A stretch of DNA of 64,000 bases from Bog-473 sp963782415 (GTDB taxonomy: Bacteria; Actinomycetota; Acidimicrobiia; Acidimicrobiales; RAAP-2), in assembly GCA_963782415.1 (NCBI GenBank), contig CAWAJT010000008.1, forward strand, positions 1 to 64,000, in the 5' to 3' direction. How positions within the stretch are numbered: the stretch's first letter is position 1; each line of letters opens with the position of its first letter. The notes under the pieces are model-generated. The model was not told the origin of the DNA. It made no database searches and worked only from the letters and a program-made list of their open reading frames with translations. The position numbers and the translations under genes were made by a program. Of this stretch, positions 43,463 through 51,781 are shown in pieces.

Positions 43463-43496
43463 AGAGATCTACTTACCTGTCGTCAAGTAGATCTCT
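43463..43496. promoter_or_regulatory. TetR-type operator 2 within a perfect 12-base inverted repeat
   Basis: Arms AGAGATCTACTT (43463-43474) and AAGTAGATCTCT (43485-43496) are perfect complements around ACCTGTCGTC. The inner 20 bases (43472-43491) repeat operator 1. The -10-like TATCCT (43502-43507) of the regulator gene is next to it, so a bound repressor would block both directions. Confidence 0.8.
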
Positions 43497-43517
43497 TCGG
43501 GTATCCTAAGGGACGAG

Positions 43518-43642
43518 ATGGCAGCACCAACACAGAAGAACACAGAAGAAGCAGTAGCGACATGACAGACGGCGACATGACAGACAGAACAGTTATGACA
43601 GGCACAACAGAACAGACGACACCGCGGAGTGGCCGGGCGTGA
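43518..43642 (+). other. Possible chain of two short upstream reading frames
   Basis: ATG 43518 opens a 15-codon frame (MAAPTQKNTEEAVAT) that stops at 43565. Its stop overlaps (ATGA) the ATG 43562 of a 26-codon frame, which ends at 43642 and overlaps (GTGA) the TetR start 43639. The stretch has ATGACAG three times. This could be a translationally coupled leader, or a disordered N-terminus of TetR broken by indels, or chance. Confidence 0.3.
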
Positions 43643-44373
43643 CGCAGACCGCCCGCGACCAGGCACGCCAGCGGGCCGAACCCGACGAGCAGGACCGGGA
43701 CGAGGCGCTCGGCGAGCTCGAGTCCACCCTGGGCGAGGAGCCGGCGATCGGGCCCCTCGCCGCCGATCCGTCCCTCGCCGACGTCCCGCCCCTGACCGAC
43801 GCAGCGCCCCTGGTCGACGCCAAGTCCGACACCCGCCAGCGCATTCTGAGTGTGGCGCTGGACCTCTTCACCGACCAGGGCTACGACGGCACGAGCCTGC
43901 GGCAGATCGCCGAGCAGCTGGGCGTGACCAAGGCGGCCCTGTACTACCACTTCGAATCGAAGGAAGACATCTTGATGGCGCTGCACATGCGCATCCACGA
44001 CTTCGGTCGGGACGCCCTGCTGCGCATCGGGGACGAGCCGGTGACGCTGGAGCTATGGGAGGAGCTGCTCAATCAGGTCCTCGGCGAGATGCTGGCCCAG
44101 CGCAAGCTCTTCCTCATGCACGAGCGCAACCAGGCCGTGATGGAGAAGCTGCACCGCGAGGACCACGACGCCGAGCACGAGGACATCCAGAACCAGTTCC
44201 GCCGGGTGCTCGGCGACGAGCGGGTGCCGGTACGGGACCGGGTGCGCATGGCGGCGTCCTTCGGCGTCGTCTTCTCCAGCCTCTTCCTGGCCGACGACTC
44301 CTTCGACACGGCGCCGAAGGAGGAATTGGAAGAGATGCTCCGCGCCATCCTCCACGACGTCCTGGCCGGATGA
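43639..44373 (+). CDS. TetR family transcriptional regulator
   Basis: The 244-residue protein has an acidic, Pro-rich N-terminal part of about 60 residues, unusual for the family. The helix-turn-helix domain follows (TRQRILSVALDLFTDQGYDGTSLRQIAEQLGVTKAALYYHFESKEDIL, about residues 66-113). The C-terminal ligand domain holds VTLELWEELLNQVLGEMLAQRKLFLMHERNQAVME. It is divergent from the exporter at 41471-43413, and two operators lie between. It most likely represses the exporter and itself, and is released by the exported compound. The GTG start is the only good one in frame. Confidence 0.92.
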   Translation: MTQTARDQARQRAEPDEQDRDEALGELESTLGEEPAIGPLAADPSLADVPPLTDAAPLVDAKSDTRQRILSVALDLFTDQGYDGTSLRQIAEQLGVTKAALYYHFESKEDILMALHMRIHDFGRDALLRIGDEPVTLELWEELLNQVLGEMLAQRKLFLMHERNQAVMEKLHREDHDAEHEDIQNQFRRVLGDERVPVRDRVRMAASFGVVFSSLFLADDSFDTAPKEELEEMLRAILHDVLAG

Positions 44374-44428
44374 CGGCCCTGGGTCCGCCGGGCAAAACCC
44401 CAGCCCCGGCTGGCTACAGTGCTGCACG

Positions 44429-45256
44429 GTGACTGACACCCCCACCACGGAGAACTCGGGCACGGACGCCACACCGCCCGGGCACCCCTTCACGATCGCC
44501 ATCGACGTGGGCGGCACGGGCCTGAAGGCCGACGTGCTCGACCGGGACGGCAACGCCATCGCCGACCGGGTGCGCGTGCCCACCAAGTACCCGATGCCGC
44601 CCGAGCAGTTGGTCGACACCCTGACCAAGCTGGTGGCCAAGCTGCCCGAGGGCGACCGCGTCTCGTGCGGGTTCCCCGGCATGGTGCGCCAGGGCCACGT
44701 GCTGAGCGCGCCGCACTTCGTGACCACGAAGGGACCGGGCTCCAAGACCGACCCGAAGTTGAAGCAGGCCTGGTCCGACTTCGACCTGGCCGGCGCGCTG
44801 GAGCAGTCGATCGGCAAGCCCACCCGCGTGGCCAACGACGCCGACGTGCAGGGCGCCGCCGTGATTCAGGGCAAGGGCTTCGAGGTCGTGATCACGCTGG
44901 GCACCGGCTTCGGTACGGCCTTCTTCATGGACGGCAACCTGATGCCGCACATGGAGTTCGCCCACCTGGAATTCCGCAAGGGTGAGACCTTCAACGAGCA
45001 GATCGGCGAGGCCGCCCGCAAGAAGGTGGGTGACGACCGCTGGAACAAGCGGGTGCGCAAGGCCATCGCCTATCTCGATGCGCTCTCCTTCTTCGACCAC
45101 CTCTACATCGGCGGCGGCAACGGAGGCAGGGTCAACCGGCGCGACCTCGGCGAGGTGCTCGAGCGCATCACCGTGGTGGACAACCGGTCGGGCATTCTCG
45201 GCGGCATCAAGCTCTGGGATGCACACCACGTCGGCGTGGAAGGCGGACCGCCATGA
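44429..45256 (+). CDS. ppgK: Polyphosphate glucokinase-like ROK family kinase
   Basis: The 275-residue protein phosphorylates glucose with polyphosphate (and often ATP). FTIAIDVGGTGLKADVLDRDGN is the phosphate-1 motif. YPMPPEQLVDTLTKLVAKLPEGDRVSCGFPGMVRQGHVLSAPHF and VANDADVQGAA with the catalytic Asp agree with actinobacterial PPGK. VVITLGTGFGTAFFMDG is the adenosine/phosphate-2 region. The C-terminal YLDALSFFDHLYIGGGNGGRV is also typical. The GTG start has TACAGT eight bases upstream and no ribosome binding site, so it may be leaderless. Its stop overlaps the P450 start. Confidence 0.88.
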   Translation: MTDTPTTENSGTDATPPGHPFTIAIDVGGTGLKADVLDRDGNAIADRVRVPTKYPMPPEQLVDTLTKLVAKLPEGDRVSCGFPGMVRQGHVLSAPHFVTTKGPGSKTDPKLKQAWSDFDLAGALEQSIGKPTRVANDADVQGAAVIQGKGFEVVITLGTGFGTAFFMDGNLMPHMEFAHLEFRKGETFNEQIGEAARKKVGDDRWNKRVRKAIAYLDALSFFDHLYIGGGNGGRVNRRDLGEVLERITVVDNRSGILGGIKLWDAHHVGVEGGPP

Positions 45257-46455
45257 CCGCCGTCGACACCGAGCCGCTGGCCTGGGATCCGCTGAACGAG
45301 AAGTACAAGGGCGACCCGCACGCCATCTGGCGCCGCCTGCGCGACGAGCAGCCGCTCTACTACAACGAGCAGTACGACTTCTACGCCGTGAGCCGCTTCG
45401 CCGACGTCGACGCCTTCAGCCGCGATCCGAAGACATTCATCTCGTCACACGGCACGGTGATGGAGATGATCACGGCCGACCCGATCGACATGGAGATGAT
45501 GATCTTCATGGACCCGCCCGAGCACACCCGCTACCGGCGCCTGGTCTCGAAGACCTTCACGCCACGGCGCATGAAGCTGCTCGAGGACGACATCCGGGCC
45601 CTCTGCGTGAGCCTGCTCGACAACCTCGTCGGCCGGAGCTCGTTCGACTACGTGCAGGACTTCGGCGCTCGTGTGCCCGCCTACGTCATTGCCGCGTTGC
45701 TCGGCGTGCCACCCGAGGACCGCGACACCGTGCGGGGGTGGATCGACGAGTCGTTCCACCTCGACCCCGAGACCGGCATGTCCAACGAGGTGTCGCAGGC
45801 AGCCATGTTCAGCTTCTTGGGCTATCTCGGTGACACGCTGACCGACCGCCAGTCCCATCCGCGCGACGACATGTTCACCGACCTGGTCAACATGGAGATC
45901 ACCGAGGACGACGGCGTGGCGCGCCGGCTGACGCTCGAGCAGGCGGTCAACTTCGCCGCCCTCATCGGCAGCGCGGGCACCGAGACGGTGGCGCGCATGC
46001 TCGGCTGGGCGGCGCTGACGCTCGACGACAACCCGGAGCAGCGGGCCGAGCTGGCGGCCGACGCCAGCCTGATCCCCAACTGCGTCGAGGAGGTGCTGCG
46101 CTACGAGGCACCGTCACCGGTGCAGAGCCGCTGGTGCACGGCGGACGTCGCGGTGCACGGTGCCACGATCCCGGCCAACTCCAAGGTCGTGATGATCACG
46201 GGGTCGGCCGGACGGGACGAGCGGGCCTATCCCGACGCCGACCGCTTCGACATCCACCGCAGGTTCGACCACCACCTGTCCTTCGGGTACGGCATCCACT
46301 TCTGCCTGGGCGCGGCGTTGGCCCGGACCGAGGGTCGGATCGCGCTGGAGGAGACCTTCAAGCGCTTCCCGGAGTGGTCGGTGGAGCGGGCGGGGATGGT
46401 GCCGCTGCACACCAGCACGGTGCGGGGGTACACGAACCTGCCGATCAGCGTCTGA
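45253..46455 (+). CDS. Cytochrome P450
   Basis: The 400-residue soluble P450 has the haem motif FGYGIHFCLGAALAR with the axial C351, the ExxR-type EEVLRYEAP, and the I-helix SAGTETVARML with the acid-Thr region for oxygen activation. It inserts one oxygen into a C-H bond and needs a ferredoxin and reductase, which are not next to it. The ATG overlaps the stop of the kinase gene (ATGA), which gives coupled translation of two proteins with no obvious functional link. The substrate is unknown; actinobacterial P450s of this type often act on steroids, terpenoids or fatty acids. Confidence 0.94.
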   Translation: MTAVDTEPLAWDPLNEKYKGDPHAIWRRLRDEQPLYYNEQYDFYAVSRFADVDAFSRDPKTFISSHGTVMEMITADPIDMEMMIFMDPPEHTRYRRLVSKTFTPRRMKLLEDDIRALCVSLLDNLVGRSSFDYVQDFGARVPAYVIAALLGVPPEDRDTVRGWIDESFHLDPETGMSNEVSQAAMFSFLGYLGDTLTDRQSHPRDDMFTDLVNMEITEDDGVARRLTLEQAVNFAALIGSAGTETVARMLGWAALTLDDNPEQRAELAADASLIPNCVEEVLRYEAPSPVQSRWCTADVAVHGATIPANSKVVMITGSAGRDERAYPDADRFDIHRRFDHHLSFGYGIHFCLGAALARTEGRIALEETFKRFPEWSVERAGMVPLHTSTVRGYTNLPISV

Positions 46456-46516
46456 CCTGGTCGGGCCCGTCTCGGGAGCCCGCCCAGGGGTCCGGTACAC
46501 TGTCTCTCTTCACCCA

Positions 46517-46590
46517 GCGCTCGTAGCTCAACGGACTAGAGCATCTGACTACGGATCAGAAGGTTGGGGGTTCGAATCCCTCCGAGCGCG
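46517..46590 (+). tRNA. tRNA-Arg(ACG)
   Basis: The 74-base cloverleaf has acceptor stem GCGCTCG/CGAGCGC, D arm GCTCAACGGACTAGAGC, anticodon arm CTGA-CTACGGA-TCAG with anticodon ACG, and T arm GGGGGTTCGAATCCCTC. The CCA end is not encoded. A -10-like TACACT is at 46496-46501, about 15 bases upstream. No integrase is near it. Confidence 0.95.
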
Positions 46591-46872
46591 CAACACGTAC
46601 GCCTTTCCCGCTCCTTCATGGTTCCGGGCATGAGAATGCTCACAACGCCTGTCCGTGGAAGTGGGCGACCCTCGCGGTGTCCATCAGACCAGGGCAAGTC
46701 GATTGGGTCATGAACTTCTCGAGGAGTCGGAGTTGATGGCAGAACGCAGGGATATTCGTGTGGTGCTGACCTGGGGGCCCGAGCGATGTCGAAACGGAGA
46801 CTCACCCCTGTAGTGTCGGGCGCCGTGTGCGCGGCATCGGCCTCGTGGCCGCCAAGAGGAGCGCGGTAACCA
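46591..46872. other. Intergenic region after tRNA-Arg
   Basis: About 280 bases without a supported gene. It should hold the promoter of the oxidase-assembly gene at 46873, but I cannot point to clear -35 and -10 elements. No copy of the tRNA 3' end, which would mark an integration site, is visible in this stretch. Confidence 0.5.
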
Positions 46873-48690
46873 ATGCCGGGCATGGGTCGCTCGCTGCAGT
46901 CGGGTAGTTCGCTCGTCGTCTCGACATTCCACAGGGCGTTGCTCCACCAATTCCTGGTCGTGATGCTGGTCCTGCTGCTGTGTGGCGTGGCCTTCAACGT
47001 CGTGCGGACGGTGCAGTATCGGCGACTTCGTGCGAATGGCATGACTGCGTTCCCGACGCCGGCCGCCGCCGCTCTCCCGGAACCGACCGCCCGGCGACTG
47101 CTGCGCATCGGTTTCGGTCTTCTCTGGATCCTCGATGGCCTTCTGCAGTTGCAGTCCGCTATGCCGCTCGGGCTCCCCTCCGGCGTGATCCAACCCTCAG
47201 CAGCGAGTTCTCCCGCCTGGGTGCAGCACCTTGTGAACAGCGGCGCCACCATTTGGTCGAATCACCCCGTGCAGGCCGCGAGCGCCACCGTCTGGATTCA
47301 GCTCGGCCTCGGCGTCTGGCTCCTGGTGGCCCCTCGCGGTCGGTGGTCGAGACTCGGAGGGGCGGCCACCGTGGCGTGGGGGCTTCTCGTGTGGGTGTTC
47401 GGCGAATCCTTCGGGGGGATCTTCGGTCCGGGGCTGACCTGGCTGTTCGGAGCCCCCGGGGCCGTCCTCTTCTACTGCGCGGCGGGCGTCCTCATCGCGC
47501 TGCCCGAACGCGCGTTCTTCACGGCCCGGCTCGGGCGTATCGTCCTTCGCCTCGGTGGCGTGTTCCTCGTCGGCATGGCCATCCTGCAGGCATGGCCCGG
47601 CCGGGGCTACTGGCAAGGTGACGGCGGGACATTGACAGAAATGGTCCGCACCATGGCGCAGACCTCCCAGCCTTCGTTCCTGTCGTCGTGGTTGTCGTCG
47701 TTCGCCTCCCTCGTCAGTGCGCACGGCTGGGGAGTCAACCTGTTCGTCGTGCTGTGCCTGGCAACGGTCGGGGCCCTCTTTCTCAGCGGACGACGACGCT
47801 TGGTCCTGGCCGGGCTGACTGCCCTCATTGTGCTCAGCATCGCCGACTGGGTACTGGTGGAGGACCTTGGGATCTTCGGCGGGCTCGGCACCGATCCCAA
47901 CTCCATGCTGCCGATGGCGCTGCTCTTCGTCGGGGGGTACGTGGCCATGGTCCGCATTCCCGCGCCCGTCGGAGAGCGGGCACAGGTCGAAGCAGCGACC
48001 GGCACCGTCGGACCATGGTGGGAGGGTGTGACCGTCTCCTACCTGAGCCGCTCGTTGGCTGCTGTCGTTGCGGTGGCGGTTGTCCTCATCGGGACTGCGC
48101 CAATGGCGATGGCGGCCGTCAACTCGAACGCCGATCCCATCTTGAGCGAGGCACTCGACGGCACACCCAACAACCTCAACTCTCCCGCGCCGCCGTTCAC
48201 GCTGACCGACCAGAACGGAAGGACCGTCAGCCTGGCCAGCCTCCGGGGCCATGTGGTGGCTCTCACGTTCCTCGATCCGGTCTGCACATCGGACTGCCCG
48301 CTCATCGCGCAAGAGTTCCGCAGCACCGACCAGCAGCTGGCCGGTCAGGGCGACCGGGTCGACTTCATCGCGATCGTGGCCAATCCCATCTACCGGTCCG
48401 TTTCGTACACGAAAGCGTTTGACAGGCAGGAAGGTCTCACCCACCTCCACAATTGGTACTTCCTCACGGGATCGCTGCCGCAGCTCCAGCGCGCCTGGAA
48501 CTCCTACGGCATTTTGGTGCAGACCATCGCCAATGGCGCCATGATCGCTCACACCGACCTTTCGTTCGTGATCGATGCCAACGGCCGGGAGCGGGACGCC
48601 CTGATCGCCGACCCCGGGCCGACGCGGTCGACTGCCTCCTCGTTCTCGTCATTGCTCCTCGGCCGGATCAACCAAGTCCTCGGTTCGTGA
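46873..48690 (+). CDS. Membrane protein fused to a SCO1/SenC thioredoxin-like domain
   Basis: The 605-residue protein has an N-terminal membrane part (about 1-425) with around nine hydrophobic segments. One of them, RRLLRIGFGLLWILDGLLQLQSAMPLGLPSGVI, is a shared start in actinobacterial membrane proteins. A Sco domain follows (about 435-600): APPFTLTDQNGRTVSLASLRG, then VCTSDC with the copper-binding C471-x3-C475, and MIAHTDLSFVID with His 560. SCO proteins bring copper to the CuA site of oxidase subunit II. Here the chaperone is tied to a large membrane domain of unknown role. The gene opens the respiratory cluster. Its stop overlaps the next GTG (GTGA). Confidence 0.88.
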   Translation: MPGMGRSLQSGSSLVVSTFHRALLHQFLVVMLVLLLCGVAFNVVRTVQYRRLRANGMTAFPTPAAAALPEPTARRLLRIGFGLLWILDGLLQLQSAMPLGLPSGVIQPSAASSPAWVQHLVNSGATIWSNHPVQAASATVWIQLGLGVWLLVAPRGRWSRLGGAATVAWGLLVWVFGESFGGIFGPGLTWLFGAPGAVLFYCAAGVLIALPERAFFTARLGRIVLRLGGVFLVGMAILQAWPGRGYWQGDGGTLTEMVRTMAQTSQPSFLSSWLSSFASLVSAHGWGVNLFVVLCLATVGALFLSGRRRLVLAGLTALIVLSIADWVLVEDLGIFGGLGTDPNSMLPMALLFVGGYVAMVRIPAPVGERAQVEAATGTVGPWWEGVTVSYLSRSLAAVVAVAVVLIGTAPMAMAAVNSNADPILSEALDGTPNNLNSPAPPFTLTDQNGRTVSLASLRGHVVALTFLDPVCTSDCPLIAQEFRSTDQQLAGQGDRVDFIAIVANPIYRSVSYTKAFDRQEGLTHLHNWYFLTGSLPQLQRAWNSYGILVQTIANGAMIAHTDLSFVIDANGRERDALIADPGPTRSTASSFSSLLLGRINQVLGS

Positions 48691-49893
48691 GGGAGGCGGC
48701 GCTCGGTGCGCCGGATAGCCGGGCCGGGCGCTCGTTCCGCTGTGCTCTGGTGATGGCGGCAATTGCTCCCGTGGTCGCGCTCTCACTCGGCGCTCCCGCG
48801 CCGGCTTCCGGCGCGACGCCAGCTCCGGCGCCCCTCGAGAGCGGCTCAGCAACGTCGGCGGGATCGTGGGTGGTCCTGCCCATGGGTCAACTCTCAGACG
48901 AGGCGAATACGTTCTGGCAGTTCCTTCATGCGCCCACCGGGTCGCAACACTGGTCCGTCGTGACACCGCCGGGAGCGGCCGACAACGGAGGGATCGTGGC
49001 GGGCGCGTCGGGCGGCTCGGTTGTCGTCGGTGTCCTGCCGAACGGGTTGCTGCGCTTCTCGCCGGTCTCTGTCAGTAGCGACGGGGGAAGCAGTTGGAAC
49101 GCCGTCGCCTTTCCCGGCCCGCTGGCGGCGGAGCCGGACGCCCTGGCCTACGGAGCGTCCGGCTCCTCGTCAACCTTGGCCGTCGCCGGTGGCGGCACGC
49201 GGGTGCTGTCGTCCGGCCCCGCCATGTCGTCGTGGAAGACGCTTGTGACGGCCGCTCGGCTGCGACGGGCCGCCCCCCGCTGCGGCGTGACACGACTGAA
49301 CGCCGTGACACTCCAGCCGGGCGGCGCGCCACTGGTGGCCGCATCATCGCGCGCACGGAGGGTTCGTCGGCCTCTTCGCCGACGTCGCCGGCGCGTGGAA
49401 GCCCACGGGCAGGCCGTTGCGAGGGGCGCTGCGCGGGTCGAGCACCTCGGTGATCCGACTCGAGACGGAAGGCTCGACTGTGGCGGCGTTGGTGTCCGCC
49501 TCCCGTGGCTCTCGAGGATCGCTCGTCGCCGTCTGGCACACGGTCGGTGGGGCCTGGACCGAATCGACCCCGCTCACCGTACGTGGGGGTCGGCGGGTAC
49601 TGGCCACGGCGGTGGGGCCGCAGGGAGCCCTGGCCGTGCTCGTCGCCACGAGCCATGGGGACGTCGTGGACGACATTGTGCCCGGCGGCTCGTGGGCCCA
49701 GCTTCCTCGACCACCTCGAGGCGCCGTCGCTCTGGGCGCGGCCGCCATACCTGCGCTCCCCGGAACCCCGGCCTTCGACGTCTTTACGGTGAGAGGCGCC
49801 GACCTCGGCGTCTTCGCCCTGGCGCATGCCGGCACGAGCTGGGTCAACGTGCAGTCGAGCCGGGTGACGCTCGCCTACGGCTCGTCGTCCTGA
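48687..49893 (+). pseudogene. Secreted beta-propeller-like protein, frameshifted
   Basis: The GTG at 48687 overlaps the stop of the SCO fusion. Residues 11-37 form a signal peptide (RCALVMAAIAPVVALSLGAPAPASGA). The mature protein has repeated SSDGGSSWNAVAFPG-like segments as in BNR/sialidase-type propellers. After GGAPLVAASSR the frame turns Arg-rich. The continuation GGFVGLFADVAGAWKPTGRPLRGALRGSSTSVIRL lies in another frame and ends at 49893. The lesion is near 49350-49360. The repaired protein has about 400 residues. It may act outside the cell beside the oxidase, but the role is unknown. Confidence 0.65.
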
Positions 49894-49944
49894 CCGTGCT
49901 CGGACTACCGTGGCGCCCATTCCTGCACCCGATGGAAGGGCGCC

Positions 49945-50865
49945 GTGAGCTACCTGCTCGACAATTGGAGCTTCGACCCCTTCGTCATCATCGCCGCCGT
50001 CACCGTCGTCCTCCACGAGCTCGGCCTGGCGAACCTGCGCAGCCACTCCGTACCCGAACGGACGCGCACGCGACGCCTTCGTTCGTTGTTCTTCTACGGC
50101 GGCCTCGCCCTGCTGTTGCTGACGCTCACGTCGCCCGTCGACTACTGGGCGGACGATTACTTCTTCGTACACATGATCGAGCACATCCTGATTGCGTTCT
50201 ATGCGCCGATTCTGATCGTCGCCGGTGCTCCGTGGCTCCCTCTTCTCCACGGACTGCCGGTCCGGTTCCGGCGCTGGGTGCTGCGCGCAGTCCTACTCGG
50301 GCGCTTCTCGTCCCGACTTCGGGCCGTCGGTCGCTTCATCGTCAATCCCTGGACGGCCCTGGTGGCCTTCAACCTCGTCATGGTGCTCTGGCACGTTCCG
50401 GGCCCCTACGACGCCGCTGAGGAGAACCAATACGTCCACATCGGACTGATGCACGCCAGCCTCTTCATCACCGGGGTGCTCTTTTGGCTACAGATCATCC
50501 CCTCGTACCCCTTCCGCCTGAAAGCGTCACCTCTCTGGCAGATCGGCGCCATCATCTCCACCAACGTGGTCATGTTCGTCTTGGCCATGTCCCTCTCGCT
50601 GTTCAGCGACTCCAGCTGGTACTCGGTCTACGGCCACGTCCCGGGGGTCAGGCTCTCTCCTTTCGCCGACCAGCAGATCGGGGCGGCCATCCTCTGGATC
50701 TGCGGCGACTTCTGGGCCGTCCCGGCACTGGCGGTGACCATCCGACGGGCCATGGACAGCGAGGGAGGGTTCTCCCTTGGCGTCGACCGGCTCTTGCACC
50801 GTGGGCCTGATCCATCGCTGGAGGCTTTGCGAGCGGCGTCTCCGCAGAAGGTCACCCAGGGTTGA
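49945..50865 (+). CDS. ctaG: Cytochrome c oxidase assembly protein (caa3-type CtaG)
   Basis: The 306-residue membrane protein has seven hydrophobic segments. The family His-rich sites are present: HMIEHILIAFYAPILIVAGAPW, the SYPFR region, and SPFADQQIGAAILWICGDFW. CtaG of this type helps to insert copper into the CuB site of subunit I. The GTG start follows GGAAGGGCG. A second, shorter member of the family is at 55567-56382. The gene lies before the oxidase genes on the same strand. Confidence 0.92.
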   Translation: MSYLLDNWSFDPFVIIAAVTVVLHELGLANLRSHSVPERTRTRRLRSLFFYGGLALLLLTLTSPVDYWADDYFFVHMIEHILIAFYAPILIVAGAPWLPLLHGLPVRFRRWVLRAVLLGRFSSRLRAVGRFIVNPWTALVAFNLVMVLWHVPGPYDAAEENQYVHIGLMHASLFITGVLFWLQIIPSYPFRLKASPLWQIGAIISTNVVMFVLAMSLSLFSDSSWYSVYGHVPGVRLSPFADQQIGAAILWICGDFWAVPALAVTIRRAMDSEGGFSLGVDRLLHRGPDPSLEALRAASPQKVTQG

Positions 50866-51112
50866 GCGTCCGCGACCCCTGCCGGTGCCCGCGCTGCCTG
50901 CGGCGGTTCGCAGGGACCTCGAAAATCGAGGAAGGTCCGGGCTCTGACGGCGCCTGAACCGTGTCGGCTCCCACCCGTCGACCGCGAAGATCCGCAAAGG
51001 GTAGTTGACGAAGGCAAAACGGAACTTTAACCTCCGTTGAGCAGGGGGCGCCGACGGGACTCCCATCGGTTCATCGTGGTCTCGGAGCATTCCGAGGACG
51101 GGGGTTCAGACT
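50866..51112. other. Intergenic region before the oxidase operon
   Basis: About 247 bases with no supported gene. It contains the promoter at 51005-51033. The remainder shows no clear repeat. Confidence 0.5.
51005..51033 (+). promoter_or_regulatory. Sigma-70-type promoter of the oxidase operon
   Basis: TTGACG (51005-51010) and TAACCT (51028-51033) are 17 bases apart, in a short less GC-rich stretch. Transcription would begin near 51040, about 73 bases before the ATG at 51113. Confidence 0.65.
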
Positions 51113-51781
51113 ATGACGAGCTTGGCATGGAAGGTGACCATGACGGTCGTCGTCTTCGCGGTCTTGGCCGCGGGAGCCGTCATCCTGGTCATCAACCTCC
51201 TCGGCTCGCCCCCGACCGTTGAGTACACCGCCGACAGCTCCGGACAGGTGAACCTCAAGCTGCAGACGGTAGGGAACTACGGCTCGGGCAGTGGCGCGGC
51301 CTGGGTGTCCTACCTCGTCCAATCGCCCGACGGGCAATGGGTCCACACGACGCTGTTCCAGCTGCCCCAGCACGTGCGGGTCAACGTCACCATTTACCAG
51401 TACGACTCGGGGAGCCCGCTGCGCAATCAGCAACTCGGCCAGGTCACCGGCACCTACGGGAACGTGGCCACCCTGAACGGCAGGGCGTACCGGGTGCTCA
51501 ATGCGAATATCGGAAACGGCGCCGCCCACACGTTCTCCATGCCCTCTATCGGCCTCAACGTGCCGTTGTACGGGGTGAACGACAACGCCAATCTCTGCGG
51601 TGCCGCGCCGTGCACGACCAGCTCGCCCCACAATGTGATCCGGTTCTCCTTCACCAGCCCGGGTCCCGGGCGATACCGCTGGCAGTGCTTCGTGCCGTGT
51701 GGCGGCGGCTATCTCTACGGCAACGGAGGGCCCATGTCGACCCTGGGTTACATGGGTGGGTTCATGAAGGTGGTGGCGTGA
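51113..51781 (+). CDS. Membrane-anchored cupredoxin-like protein of the oxidase operon
   Basis: The 222-residue protein has one N-terminal membrane segment (about 7-31, VTMTVVVFAVLAAGAVILVINLL) and an outer domain. The last part, PHNVIRFSFTSPGPGRYRWQCFVPCGGGYLYGNGGPMSTLGYMGGFM, looks like a cupredoxin end. A His, a Cys-x3-Cys and later Met residues could bind copper much as in CuA (which has Cys-x3-Cys-x3-His-x2-Met). It is not subunit II itself: the next gene is. The stop overlaps that gene (GTGA), so the two are made together. It may pass electrons or copper to CuA. I cannot name a family. Confidence 0.75.
   Translation: MTSLAWKVTMTVVVFAVLAAGAVILVINLLGSPPTVEYTADSSGQVNLKLQTVGNYGSGSGAAWVSYLVQSPDGQWVHTTLFQLPQHVRVNVTIYQYDSGSPLRNQQLGQVTGTYGNVATLNGRAYRVLNANIGNGAAHTFSMPSIGLNVPLYGVNDNANLCGAAPCTTSSPHNVIRFSFTSPGPGRYRWQCFVPCGGGYLYGNGGPMSTLGYMGGFMKVVA

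Noticed and set aside
46517..46590. tRNA-Arg as an integration site of an island
   Set aside because: I see no integrase, no second copy of the tRNA 3' end in the following sequence, and the next genes are a normal respiratory operon.
46536..47252. A 238-codon minus-strand frame ending GGIRTPNLLIRSQML
   Set aside because: Its end is the antisense translation of the tRNA-Arg gene, a known false protein signature, and the rest is antisense to the SCO fusion gene.
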